DNA of 64,000 nt from Bombella intestini (GTDB taxonomy: Bacteria; Pseudomonadota; Alphaproteobacteria; Acetobacterales; Acetobacteraceae): positions 62,001 through 126,000 of the forward strand of contig NZ_JATM01000005.1 in the NCBI RefSeq assembly GCF_002003665.1. Direction: 5' to 3'. The notes below the pieces were generated by a model. The model was not told where the DNA came from. It saw only the letters and a list, made by a program, of their open reading frames with translations, and searched no databases. Position numbers and translations under genes: made by a program. Positions 55,893 to 64,000 of this stretch are shown here, piece by piece (position 1 is the first letter of the stretch; the number at the start of each line of letters is the position of its first letter).

Positions 55893-56636
55893 ATGGGATG
55901 GTGCGGCATGTCCATGGCTCCGCTGCACCGCTCTGTCTGTAACGCTCTGCAGCGTACAGCCTCTTTCGAGAGGCTGAAGCCTCCTGCCCTATGGCTGGGG
56001 GCTTTTTTTATGGTTCTCATCAGCATAGCCCCTAGGGTCACGGCTGCCTCTCCAGCGCATGAGCAGGCAAAAAACCATGTGACGCCCCACGCTACGTCTA
56101 CTCCCCCGCATGATAAGCCTGCTGCAACGCCCCCTAAGCCGCACAGTCTGAGCTTACAAGAAAAGCTTGAGCAGACTGAACAGGCCATCGCCAGCGAGCA
56201 AGATGACCAGAAAGCGCAAAGCCTGATGAAAAAGGCTGATACTCTGCGACTCTATAGCGTGAAGAACAGCGGCCGCATCCTGCTCAATGAAGCACAGGAC
56301 AACCTAAAACAGGGCCATATAACTGAAGCTGAGAAGACCCTCTCTGCTGCCCTGACACTTCAGCCAGATAATGCATTTCTCCGCCGTCAACGGGCCGCCA
56401 TACGTTTTCTCGGTAACGACCTGACAGGAGCCGTGCAGGACCTACAGGTTGCTCTCGTCCATGATCCCGGCGATGCCCAAAGCTGGGATATACTGGCCCA
56501 CACGCAAGAGCATCTCCACCACCCCCATCAGGCTCTCCACGCCTATACCGAGGCCCTAACACACGCCCCTCTGCTCCCTAACGGGCAAAAACGCTACAGA
56601 CAGCTAGAACAACAGGCCAACGGCACCCCGGACTGA
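55893..56636 (+). CDS. TPR-repeat protein with N-terminal export signal
   Basis: A protein of up to 247 residues of unknown function. The N terminus carries a hydrophobic stretch (LWLGAFFMVLISIAPRVTAAS) that serves as signal or anchor. A Pro/His/Thr-rich linker and a coiled region (LQEKLEQTEQAIASEQ) follow. Then come about three tetratricopeptide units (NLKQGHITEAEKTLSAALTL, DNAFLRRQRAAIRF, DLTGAVQDLQVALVHDPGDA). The start is uncertain among ATG 55893, 55908 and 55914. A terminator-like hairpin lies inside the first codons (55978-56009). It begins 12 bases after rpmJ. Confidence 0.78.
   Translation: MGWCGMSMAPLHRSVCNALQRTASFERLKPPALWLGAFFMVLISIAPRVTAASPAHEQAKNHVTPHATSTPPHDKPAATPPKPHSLSLQEKLEQTEQAIASEQDDQKAQSLMKKADTLRLYSVKNSGRILLNEAQDNLKQGHITEAEKTLSAALTLQPDNAFLRRQRAAIRFLGNDLTGAVQDLQVALVHDPGDAQSWDILAHTQEHLHHPHQALHAYTEALTHAPLLPNGQKRYRQLEQQANGTPD
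55978..56009 (+). terminator. Terminator-like hairpin inside the TPR gene's N-terminal codons
   Basis: AGCCTCC (55978-55984) pairs with GGGGGCT (55997-56003), with one G-T pair, and seven T follow (56003-56009). It lies 97 bases past rpmJ, so it may end rpmJ transcription and limit the TPR gene. Confidence 0.65.
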
Positions 56637-56651
56637 TCGATCCATCCTCAT

Positions 56652-58901
56652 TTACATGAAGGATACCGGGTCCACATCCACATCAATGCGAGCATCATTC
56701 TTACGGGGTGCGCCATCCAGCCAACGCCGTAGCAGAGGCTGCAAGGCAATGTCGCGCCGAGTTCGCAGTAAGAGGCGGAAACGGTAGCGATCCCGCAGCA
56801 GGGCTAACGGAGCGGGAGCTGGCCCCAGAACCTGAATCCCCTCCCCCCGTGGGGCGTGCATGGCCAGCAAACGGGCCAATTCCTCGGCCTGCCGCTCCTT
56901 CGGGGCACTGACAATCACCGCCGCCAGCCGCCCATAAGGTGGCCAGAAACCGGGGCGTCTCTGGGCGGCTTCCTGTTCCATGAAGCTAATGAAGTCGTTA
57001 GCCAAAAGGGCCTTCATCACCGGATGATCGCCCGCATAGCTCTGCAACATAACCTGCCCCGGCTTGGTGCCACGCCCTGCACGCCCCGCCACCTGATGCA
57101 GCAGCTGCATGGTCCGTTCCGCCGCCCGCAGATCACCCCCTCCTAGCCCAAGGTCAGCATCCACAACACCAACGAGGGTCAAATCTGGGAAATGCCATCC
57201 CTTGGCCACAACCTGCGTACCAATGATCAGGTCCACCTCCTTATTGGAGATTTTCCGCACCGCTTCTTCCATCGCCGTGGGAGAGGTTAGCGTATCAGAT
57301 GCCATACTCAGCAACCGGGCATCCGGGAAGCGGGCCTGCGCCTCCTCATGGATCCGCTCCACCCCCGGCCCAATCGGCACCAAACTGTCCTGCGCCCCAC
57401 AGGCCGAACAAGAGCTGATAAGCGGCTGGGTATATTCGCAATGATGACAGGCCAGAATCCGCCGCCGCCTGTGTTCCACCATCCATGCTGAGCAATGGGG
57501 ACATTGCAAACGATGCCCACACGCCCGGCATATCGTCATCGGCGCATAACCACGCCGGTTGAGGAACAGCATACTCTGCTCCCCGGCCTTCATACGCTCT
57601 TCGATACTTTCACACAGCAAAGGCGACAGAAACTGCCCCCGCTCCGGGCCATTCTCCTTCATGTCAATCAGGCTGATCTCCGGCATCTGCGCCGCCCCAT
57701 GCCGGGCCTCCAACACTTCGTGACGAAAGCGGCCTTTCTGCACATTCACCAATGTTTCCATGGAGGGCGTAGCAGAAGCGAGAATTACCGCCCCTTGCAC
57801 CAAACGGGCCCGCACAATGGCCATATCCCGCCCGTGATAGAGAACACCCTCCTCTTGCTTATAGGTGTTCTCATGCTCCTCATCGACCACCACAAGCCCA
57901 AGGTGAGCAAAGGGAAGGAACAGGGCAGAGCGTGCCCCTACAACAACCTGCTGCCGCCCTTCTGCAATGGCGCACCATGTTTCACGCCGTGTCTTCTGCC
58001 CTAGCTCGGAATGCCAGATAGCGGGCCGGATACCAAAACGCCGCTCAAACCGGTCTGTCCACTGGGCTGTCAAAACAATCTCCGGCAAAAGTACCAACAC
58101 CTGCCGCCCTTGCCTCAGACACGCCGCCACAGCCTCGAAATAAACTTCCGTTTTGCCAGACCCAGTCACCCCCTCCAGCAGCGTGACATTAAAGGCCCGT
58201 TCCTCCACCCCAGCCACCAGAGCCTCGGCAGCTTCGGCCTGCTCATCGGACAAAGTCGGGGGGGCATGGTCTGGGTCAGCCCGCTCGGTAAGGGTAGGTG
58301 CCTCCATGAGACATTCTTCCAGAACCCCCGCATTAGCCAGACCACGAATCACCGCTGCACTGGCCCCACTCTCCTCGCTCAACATGGCCGTACTGCTAGG
58401 GCTTCGACTCTCCAAAGCCGCCAGTACTGCCTTGCGGGCTGGTGTCAAACGCAGTGACTCTGGCAAGGGACCAGCTTTTCGTACCCACCCCATAGCGGGC
58501 TTCATGTTGCCTGCTTGTGCTGGAGCACGCAGGGCAATTGCCAAAACCATGCCCGGCGCACTCAGCCCATAAGCCGCCACCCAGTCGATGAACCGACGCA
58601 AATCTTCCGGCAGGGGCGGTACATGCTCTAGCACTCCCGTAATGAAACGCAGCTTCTCAAAGGCAATCACTCGTCCTTTAGAAGGAGGCCTAAAATCCGC
58701 AGGAAGGTGGGAAGGCTGGCTATCCCAGACACAGCCCGTCAGCTCCTGCCGCCCCAGCGGCACACGCACCAACGTACCCGGTGCTAAAGGCCTATCCGAC
58801 CGGTAATCCAGCGGACCATCAAAAGGGCGGGGCACTAGAACGGAAAGACGATGACCGGCTCCCATTCTCCTGCTATGGGGAGGAAGGCTGTTTTCTGCCA
58901 T
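56652..58901 (-). CDS. priA: Primosomal protein N' (PriA helicase)
   Basis: A superfamily 2 helicase that restarts stalled replication forks by loading DnaB. The 749 residues hold an N-terminal DNA-binding domain, Walker A EGVTGSGKTEVYF, the DEEH box VVVDEEHENTYKQ, a zinc-binding insert (CRACGHRLQCPHC, then CHHCEYTQ and CSACG) and helicase motifs through GRAGRGTKPGQV. The replicative helicase dnaB is at 11 kb. It is divergent from xerC over 34 bases. Confidence 0.95.
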   Translation of the reverse strand: MAENSLPPHSRRMGAGHRLSVLVPRPFDGPLDYRSDRPLAPGTLVRVPLGRQELTGCVWDSQPSHLPADFRPPSKGRVIAFEKLRFITGVLEHVPPLPEDLRRFIDWVAAYGLSAPGMVLAIALRAPAQAGNMKPAMGWVRKAGPLPESLRLTPARKAVLAALESRSPSSTAMLSEESGASAAVIRGLANAGVLEECLMEAPTLTERADPDHAPPTLSDEQAEAAEALVAGVEERAFNVTLLEGVTGSGKTEVYFEAVAACLRQGRQVLVLLPEIVLTAQWTDRFERRFGIRPAIWHSELGQKTRRETWCAIAEGRQQVVVGARSALFLPFAHLGLVVVDEEHENTYKQEEGVLYHGRDMAIVRARLVQGAVILASATPSMETLVNVQKGRFRHEVLEARHGAAQMPEISLIDMKENGPERGQFLSPLLCESIEERMKAGEQSMLFLNRRGYAPMTICRACGHRLQCPHCSAWMVEHRRRRILACHHCEYTQPLISSCSACGAQDSLVPIGPGVERIHEEAQARFPDARLLSMASDTLTSPTAMEEAVRKISNKEVDLIIGTQVVAKGWHFPDLTLVGVVDADLGLGGGDLRAAERTMQLLHQVAGRAGRGTKPGQVMLQSYAGDHPVMKALLANDFISFMEQEAAQRRPGFWPPYGRLAAVIVSAPKERQAEELARLLAMHAPRGEGIQVLGPAPAPLALLRDRYRFRLLLRTRRDIALQPLLRRWLDGAPRKNDARIDVDVDPVSFM

Positions 58902-58935
58902 GTCTTCATCCTAACCTCTCCGGCAGGGAAATACC

Positions 58936-59940
58936 ATGAGCCTTCCATCAGGAAGCCCCTCCTCCCACTCTATGACCGTTCATACAGCCCATGATGCCCT
59001 TATGGCCTGGCAAGATTGGCTGACCTACGAGAAACGGGCCAGCAAAGCGACACGGGCAGCCTATCTGCATGATGTCTCACTCGCTCTTGGGTTCTTTAGT
59101 CGTCATTTTGGGGGGGACCTACCACTGAAATCACTCGGCAGCCTGACCCTGTCTGATTTCCGCTCATGGTTGGCCTATGAGACAAACCGGGCTGAACAGG
59201 AGGCCCGCCTCCACCCGGGGAGCCGCCATACAACTGATGGTCACGCCCGTAGCCGTGCCCGCCGCATCTCCGCCTTACGAGCCTTTTACCGCTATCTGGA
59301 AAAAGAACACCACATCACCAATCCGGCTCTTACCCTCCTCCGCAGCCCCCGCCTGAAAACCCGGCTCCCCCGCCCTCTAACACCAGAAACTGCCCAGATG
59401 GCACCGGATGGCATTGCCGACCAGACGATCAATAACGGCTTTGCCTTGCGGGATGCCGCCCTCTTCACCCTGCTTTACGGAGCTGGCCTTCGCATCAGTG
59501 AAGGGCTGTCTCTCAATGTCGGGGACATTGAGCGCATCAGCGATGATATTCTGTTCGTCACTGGAAAGGGTGGGAAGGAACGAGCCGTGCCTGTTCTGCC
59601 ACAAGTTCGGCAAGCTCTGGAGAGCTGGCTGGCTGTCCATCCATCACCTCATGCCAGTGCACCACTTTTCTGCGGTGTACGGGGGGGACGTCTCAACCCG
59701 GCAGTAGCCCAGCGGGCAATGAGGCAATGGCGCATGTCCGAAGGGCTACCCGACTCCGCTACACCCCATGCGCTGCGCCATGCCTTTGCGTCCCACCTGT
59801 TACAAAATGGGGCAGACCTTCGTACAATTCAGGAACTTCTGGGCCATGCCAGCCTGTCCAGCACGCAGATATATACGCTGGCAGACGAACAACACCTCAT
59901 GGAAGTCTGGCAAAAGGCGCACCCCCGTGCCGACCGCTGA
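58936..59940 (+). CDS. xerC: Tyrosine recombinase XerC
   Basis: A site-specific recombinase that, with XerD, resolves chromosome dimers at dif. It has an N-terminal core-binding domain (about 20-150) and a catalytic domain with the Arg in GAGLRISEGLSL, Lys in GKGGKERAVP, His-x-x-Arg in HALRHAFASHLL, His in LGHASLSSTQ and Tyr in IYTLADEQ. The 334 residues are slightly longer than usual because of the N terminus and a basic insert. Divergent priA/xerC is a chromosomal arrangement, so this is not taken as a mobile-element integrase. Confidence 0.93.
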   Translation: MSLPSGSPSSHSMTVHTAHDALMAWQDWLTYEKRASKATRAAYLHDVSLALGFFSRHFGGDLPLKSLGSLTLSDFRSWLAYETNRAEQEARLHPGSRHTTDGHARSRARRISALRAFYRYLEKEHHITNPALTLLRSPRLKTRLPRPLTPETAQMAPDGIADQTINNGFALRDAALFTLLYGAGLRISEGLSLNVGDIERISDDILFVTGKGGKERAVPVLPQVRQALESWLAVHPSPHASAPLFCGVRGGRLNPAVAQRAMRQWRMSEGLPDSATPHALRHAFASHLLQNGADLRTIQELLGHASLSSTQIYTLADEQHLMEVWQKAHPRADR

Positions 59941-60010
59941 CAGCTCCTTTCCGATCAAACCTCATACATCTTCAGTCCCCGCCAGCTCTGGGCAACCCCA
60001 TCATCATACT

Positions 60011-60955
60011 ATGACAATTTCTTTCCCCCGCTTTCTCCCTCTTCTCGCTAGCCTCGTACTGGCAGCAAGCAGTCTTGCCATATCCACGGCCAAAGCCTCC
60101 GGACCAGAAACAACCTGCCGTCAGACGCACATCACCACGCTATCCCTCAAGGAAACAGGCTATTACCTGACCACCGTGGCACAGATTCATGGCCGGTCCC
60201 TTTCCATGATTGTTGATACTGGTTCGGAAGGCAGCCTGCTGACACCTGATGCTATCGGCCGACTCCACCTCACGCCTAATGAGGAAGATGCCACCATCAT
60301 CTCCGGGCCAGACGGGCGGGGGCATGTCGTACCGACCATTCAGCTAGCGGCCATCACGCTTGGCCAGCTCACCTACCGTCATCCTATCCTGCCACTGGGT
60401 GCCCTACCGGGGTTCCCCGCCATACAACCGCCCGTGCTGGGGCTGATCGGTATGGACCTACTCGGTCATTATGATCTGGACCTCGACCTGCCCCATCATA
60501 AACTTAGCCTGTGGGACATCCACAGCTCTTCCATACTCTGCCGTCAGCCGCCCTTCTGGTCCACACCGGGGCAGCGTCTCACCTCCCAGCGAATCCGTAA
60601 TCGCTTCTTCATCCCCTTCACGCTGGATGGCCAGAAAGGACTTGCGCTAATCGACAGTGGTGCTCGGTCCCACATCATAAGCCGGGATTTTGTTCATAAG
60701 CTCGGCATTACTAAGGAAGAACTGGACCGAGACCCCGGCGGAACCAGCGCAGGCATTGGCGACAGGGAACACCGCTACCACTGGCACCGTTTTAACCGCC
60801 TCACCCTTGGTGGTCAGACCCAGCTTCACCCGGTGCTGACTGTAACCTCCCTGCATGAACAAGCCGATATGCTGCTGGGGGCTGATTGGCTGATCCACCA
60901 CCAACTCTGGCTTTCGGCAGGACCGGAAGGAGCTGTTTTCATACAAAAACCCTAA
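60011..60955 (+). CDS. Retropepsin-like aspartic protease, two-domain, exported
   Basis: A 314-residue protein with a signal peptide (LPLLASLVLAASSLAISTAKA). It has two tandem aspartyl-protease-like halves: SMIVDTGSEGSLLT in the first and LALIDSGARSHIIS in the second, each followed by a later hydrophobic-Gly segment (LGLIGMDLLG and MLLGADWLI). The double D-T/S-G arrangement recalls a fused retropepsin dimer. ATG 60011 is chosen because the signal peptide begins there; the open frame back to 59768 overlaps xerC. The target is unknown, and activity is not proven by motif alone. Confidence 0.82.
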   Translation: MTISFPRFLPLLASLVLAASSLAISTAKASGPETTCRQTHITTLSLKETGYYLTTVAQIHGRSLSMIVDTGSEGSLLTPDAIGRLHLTPNEEDATIISGPDGRGHVVPTIQLAAITLGQLTYRHPILPLGALPGFPAIQPPVLGLIGMDLLGHYDLDLDLPHHKLSLWDIHSSSILCRQPPFWSTPGQRLTSQRIRNRFFIPFTLDGQKGLALIDSGARSHIISRDFVHKLGITKEELDRDPGGTSAGIGDREHRYHWHRFNRLTLGGQTQLHPVLTVTSLHEQADMLLGADWLIHHQLWLSAGPEGAVFIQKP

Positions 60956-61076
60956 AAAATGATCTTCATGAAGAAAAACGTAAAAAAGTGATATTTCTCT
61001 ATTGCCAAGGCCCCCGTATCCCGCTAGATAGACGCCATCCCAAGGGAACAACGCTTTTACAAAAAAGCGAAAGACT

Positions 61077-61148
<72 letters not shown>

Positions 61149-61153
<5 letters not shown>

Positions 61154-61183
61154 CTCCTTCTTTAGAAGGGTGGCGTTTTTTTT
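61149..61183 (+). terminator. Intrinsic terminator overlapping the tRNA-Asp 3' end
   Basis: CGCCACTCCTTC pairs with GAAGGGTGGCG with a single bulge, followed by eight T. The stem begins within the tRNA acceptor and CCA, so folding of the terminator competes with the tRNA. Confidence 0.85.
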
Positions 61184-61293
61184 ATCCCTTATCCCCCAAA
61201 TTACAATCTGCACCTACTCGCAGGTGAGTGTTTCCGCTTCTTCACGCAAGAAAACCCTTGCATCCTGAACGAAGCTGCCCGACATCTCTGCCC

Positions 61294-61935
61294 ATGCCTT
61301 ATATCGTCAAGGAACTATTCGCCACATTACAAGGTGAAGGTGCTCACTCCGGCCGCGCCGCCATATTTTGCCGTTTCACCGGCTGCAACCTATGGTCCGG
61401 CCGGGAGGAAGATCGCTACAAAGCCCAATGCACCTTCTGCGATACGGACTTCATCGGGACAGACGGCCCCGGCGGAGGCCGCTTTGCCACGGCCGAAGCT
61501 CTAGCCGCCGCGCTGGATGACTGCTGGCAGGCCCACACCGCAGATGGGACACATCGTTATGTGGTCTTCACCGGTGGGGAACCGCTGCTCCAGCTTGATG
61601 CAGCACTAATCGCCGCTGTAAAGGCCCGTGGCTTTACCATCGCCGTAGAAACCAATGGCAGCCTCCTCGCCCCTGAAGGAATCGACTGGGTCTGCGTCAG
61701 CCCCAAACCTGGCCAGCCGCTGAAACAGACACATGGCCATGAGCTAAAGCTCGTCTACCCTCAACAGACCCTATCTCCAGAACAATTCGCTGCGCTCGAT
61801 TTCCAGCATTTCTGGCTCCAGCCCATGGATGGGCCAGAACGCCTTGCCAATACAGAAAAAGCCGTGCGCTATTGCCAGAGCCATCCACAATGGCGGCTAA
61901 GCCTGCAAACCCATAAACTGATCGGGATTCCCTGA
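61294..61935 (+). CDS. queE: 7-carboxy-7-deazaguanine synthase
   Basis: A radical SAM enzyme of preQ0/queuosine synthesis that contracts carboxytetrahydropterin to the 7-deazaguanine ring. The cluster site is [19 protein letters not shown], a CX14CX2C variant known in some QueE branches instead of CX3CX2C. GGEP and VETNGS follow. ATG 61294 gives the family start [16 protein letters not shown]; the frame is open from 61228. The 213 residues are a normal length. The stop overlaps the queC ATG by one base. Confidence 0.94.
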   Translation: MPYIVKELFATLQGEGAHSGRAAIFCRFTGCNLWSGREEDRYKAQCTFCDTDFIGTDGPGGGRFATAEALAAALDDCWQAHTADGTHRYVVFTGGEPLLQLDAALIAAVKARGFTIAVETNGSLLAPEGIDWVCVSPKPGQPLKQTHGHELKLVYPQQTLSPEQFAALDFQHFWLQPMDGPERLANTEKAVRYCQSHPQWRLSLQTHKLIGIP

Positions 61936-62675
61936 TGACGACATCCTCCTCCCCTTCCGCCAGCCATCAGGCCGCTCAGAATCGCCGTGCGCTTGTCCTG
62001 TTCTCCGGGGGGCAGGATTCCGCCACTTGTCTGGCGTGGGCCCTGCACCATTTCGACCATGTGGAAACGGTTGGCTTTGCCTATGGGCAACGCCACGCTG
62101 TGGAACTGGACTGCCGCACCACCCTCCGGCAGAGCATCAGTGCCCAGAATCCCCACTGGGCCAAAAAACTGGGGGAGGATCATACAATCGACCTTGCCAG
62201 CCTCGGTGCCCTCTCCGACACCGCCCTCACACGGGATGCAGAAATCAGCATGGGGGAGAACGGCCTACCCAACACCTTCGTGCCCGGCCGGAATCTGATC
62301 TTCCTGACATTTGCCGCTGCCCTCGCCTTCCGCCGCAGTATACGGCACATCATCACCGGCGTGTGTGAAACGGATTACTCCGGCTATCCGGACTGCCGAG
62401 ATGATACCATCAAGGCCCTACAGGTGGCTCTTAATCTGGGTATGGAACAACGTTTCGTCCTCCACACGCCGCTCATGTGGATCAACAAAGCACAGACATG
62501 GCAGCTTTGCCACGATCTGGGGGGCAGTGCACTGACAGAAACCATCCGCCATGAAAGCCATTCCTGTTATAAGGGAGACCGCACCCATGAACATGCGTGG
62601 GGATTCGGCTGTGGAGACTGTCCCGCCTGTACCCTGCGTGCCGAGGGGTGGCGGCAGTATCAGGAGGGGGCATGA
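61935..62675 (+). CDS. queC: 7-cyano-7-deazaguanine synthase
   Basis: The 246-residue ATP-dependent enzyme that converts carboxydeazaguanine to preQ0. The PP-loop is [16 protein letters not shown]. Zinc cysteines cluster near the C terminus ([15 protein letters not shown], with one cysteine shortly before). [11 protein letters not shown] and the substrate region [14 protein letters not shown] are family-typical. It overlaps queE and queD, forming a tight queE-queC-queD operon. Confidence 0.95.
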   Translation: MTTSSSPSASHQAAQNRRALVLFSGGQDSATCLAWALHHFDHVETVGFAYGQRHAVELDCRTTLRQSISAQNPHWAKKLGEDHTIDLASLGALSDTALTRDAEISMGENGLPNTFVPGRNLIFLTFAAALAFRRSIRHIITGVCETDYSGYPDCRDDTIKALQVALNLGMEQRFVLHTPLMWINKAQTWQLCHDLGGSALTETIRHESHSCYKGDRTHEHAWGFGCGDCPACTLRAEGWRQYQEGA

Positions 62676-63229
62676 GCGACATCACCCGGACAGAACTGAT
62701 TTTCACACGGCGTTTCTGCATGGGGCACAGGCTCATTTCAGGCTGTAGCGAGCGTTGTGCGATTCCACATGGGCATAATGAATACGTCACCGTCACACTG
62801 GTTCCCGGCCCCAATGCACCGCAGCAGAACCAACGGTTGGATGGACACAGCAACATGCTGCTGCCCTTTGCCGAGGCCAAAGGCCGCTGGCACCGCTTTA
62901 TTGACGAGCGGATGGATCACAGTTTTCAGCTATCCGAGTCCGACCCGTTACTGAATTGGTTTGCCGAGCATGAACCCCAGCGGCTGGACCGCCTTGTCGT
63001 CACGCCCGGCGACCCGACAACGGAACTGCTCGCTGCCCTGCTGATGAGCAAACTTCAGGCCTTTCTAACCGCACAGGGCGGGCTGTTAGCTCCTGCCTCG
63101 CTCGAGATTAAGGAGACACCCACCAACACAGTGCGCCTGCATGGCGATCCGGCCCTCTACCTCCCACTGGTGGACCGGCCGGAAGATCAGTGCTGGTGGC
63201 ACCGAGCAGACGATACCACCCGGGACTGA
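62672..63229 (+). CDS. queD: 6-carboxytetrahydropterin synthase
   Basis: A 185-residue tunnel-fold enzyme that turns dihydroneopterin triphosphate into carboxytetrahydropterin, the QueE substrate. Zinc-binding and catalytic residues appear in [23 protein letters not shown] and later DEHSF-equivalent text ([10 protein letters not shown]). The C-terminal KETPTNTVR matches the family. It is somewhat longer than the usual 120-150 residues because of a central extension. ATG 62672 overlaps the queC stop. Confidence 0.9.
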   Translation: MSDITRTELIFTRRFCMGHRLISGCSERCAIPHGHNEYVTVTLVPGPNAPQQNQRLDGHSNMLLPFAEAKGRWHRFIDERMDHSFQLSESDPLLNWFAEHEPQRLDRLVVTPGDPTTELLAALLMSKLQAFLTAQGGLLAPASLEIKETPTNTVRLHGDPALYLPLVDRPEDQCWWHRADDTTRD

Positions 63230-63237
63230 CGCCAGAA

Positions 63238-63879
63238 TCAGTCCCGCATCAGGGCCATGATTTCCTGACGGGCCTGTGCATCCTCAGCCCAAAGACCGTA
63301 AGACCCCGTTGTTACGGTCGTGGCACCGGGACTACGCACACCCCGCAAACTCATGCACATATGTTCAGCTTCCACCACGACCAAAACGGCCTTAGGGGCT
63401 AGCACTTCTACCATCGCCTGCACGATCTGGTCTGTCAGACGCTCCTGAAGCTGCGGACGGCGGGCGTAACCCTCCACAACACGGGCCAGTTTGCTTAGCC
63501 CTGTTAGACGGCCACCTTCGGGCAGATAGGCCACATGAGCCCGCCCCATAACCGGCAAAAGATGATGCTCACAGGTGGACTGAAAGCGAATGTCCTTCAC
63601 CAACACCATGCCGCCATGCTGGTCGGCACTGAACTGCTTTTTCAGATGATCCCGCGGGTCCTCATACAAGCCGGAGAAAATCTCCAGATACATCTTTGCC
63701 ACACGCTCTGGCGTGTCCCGTAGTCCCTCACGGGATGGGTCTTCCCCTATGGCGAGCAGAAGCTCCCGCACACCGCTGGCAATGCGGCTGATGGCATTCT
63801 CTGGTCGGGTTATGGCACCTGCGGCTCCCTCCGGTGTTGGAGCCTGCGCCTTTGGCGTCCCTGTTTTACTGGCTGACAT
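63238..63879 (-). CDS. folE: GTP cyclohydrolase I
   Basis: A 213-residue tunnel-fold enzyme that opens GTP to dihydroneopterin triphosphate, the shared precursor of folate and of preQ0 via QueD. Zinc ligands are in [12 protein letters not shown] and MCMSLRGV, and the GTP-site text is [11 protein letters not shown]. The first 27 residues are a low-complexity Ala/Thr/Pro tail. It is convergent with queD, and no hairpin is evident in the 8-base gap between them. It probably shares a transcript with the incomplete gene upstream. Confidence 0.95.
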   Translation of the reverse strand: MSASKTGTPKAQAPTPEGAAGAITRPENAISRIASGVRELLLAIGEDPSREGLRDTPERVAKMYLEIFSGLYEDPRDHLKKQFSADQHGGMVLVKDIRFQSTCEHHLLPVMGRAHVAYLPEGGRLTGLSKLARVVEGYARRPQLQERLTDQIVQAMVEVLAPKAVLVVVEAEHMCMSLRGVRSPGATTVTTGSYGLWAEDAQARQEIMALMRD

Positions 63880-63896
63880 TCAGCATCCCCTCAACT

Positions 63897-64000
63897 TCAT
63901 CCACCCTGCCCCGGCATACGCCGTGTGACATCCCCAGCTATACGATCCAACTCTGCTAACGCTTCCGTAACGGAACGTCCAGCGATCTCAAGGTTCGGCT
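63897..64000 (-). CDS. 3' end of an unidentified gene upstream of folE
   Basis: The minus-strand frame is open from the window edge to TGA at 63897-63899, giving the last 33 residues, PNLEIAGRSVTEALAELDRI and then AGDVTRRMPGQGG. They are predicted helical with no motif I recognise. folE begins 17 bases downstream, which suggests co-transcription. The gene's identity cannot be told from this fragment. Confidence 0.6.
   Translation of the reverse strand, partial: PNLEIAGRSVTEALAELDRIAGDVTRRMPGQGG

Noticed and set aside
58936-59940. xerC as the integrase of a mobile element
   Set aside because: Its divergent pairing with priA, the full XerC length, and the lack of tRNA-adjacent repeats or cargo genes point to the housekeeping recombinase.

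Overview
The window looks like ordinary chromosome from an alphaproteobacterium, most probably an acetic acid bacterium (Acetobacteraceae). The pointers are a 41-residue L36 of the type without zinc cysteines, a CysN-CysC fusion, an indole/phenylpyruvate-type decarboxylase, a periplasmic catalase-peroxidase, the priA/xerC divergent pair, and moderately high GC. The genus is not determined; a small-genome, insect- or flower-associated relative is only a guess. No transposase, integron, prophage or CRISPR array was seen.

Region by region. 1-12.5 kb: the end of a trp operon (trpB, trpA), an accessory block (small membrane protein, copper ATPase, aromatic aminotransferase plus keto-acid decarboxylase with a divergent Lrp regulator), then accD, folC and dnaB. 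12.5-22.5 kb: all on the minus strand, an EamA transporter, a TonB-dependent receptor, a TauE-type permease, the sulfate assimilation genes cysH-cysD-cysNC, and an alginate-export-type porin. 22.6-27.9 kb: rdgB, rph, PBP1A and prfB with its programmed frameshift. 28.2-35.3 kb: a Ton energy operon (tonB, exbB, two exbD, a TPR protein) with structured leaders, and a large MscS channel. 35.3-42.1 kb: small stress-type proteins, a dehydrogenase/beta-propeller pair, metQNI, and a methionine/cysteine PLP enzyme. 42.4-45.9 kb: cytochrome b561, pseudoazurin and exported KatG. 46.3-50.6 kb: tRNA-Leu, tRNA-Lys, cyclophilin, coaD and gyrA. 50.7-60.9 kb: pabB-pabC, oligopeptidase B, rpmJ, a TPR protein, priA, xerC and a retropepsin-like protein. 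61-64 kb: tRNA-Asp, queE-queC-queD, folE and the end of an unknown gene.

Themes. Sulfur runs through the window: sulfate is activated and reduced (cysNC, cysD, cysH), sulfite or a related anion may be moved by the TauE protein, and methionine is imported or made (metQNI and the PLP enzyme). The Ton operon would energise the TonB-dependent receptor. Aromatic amino acids are made (trpBA) and probably broken down to aldehydes (aminotransferase and decarboxylase) within the same 8 kb. Copper appears twice: an exporter, and a periplasmic blue-copper protein beside a periplasmic peroxidase.

The least explained parts are non-coding: a roughly 180-base structured stretch before tonB, a leader ending in an intrinsic terminator 19 bases before exbB, and several perfect palindromes in divergent or upstream regions. 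None matched an RNA class that I could recognise by eye.
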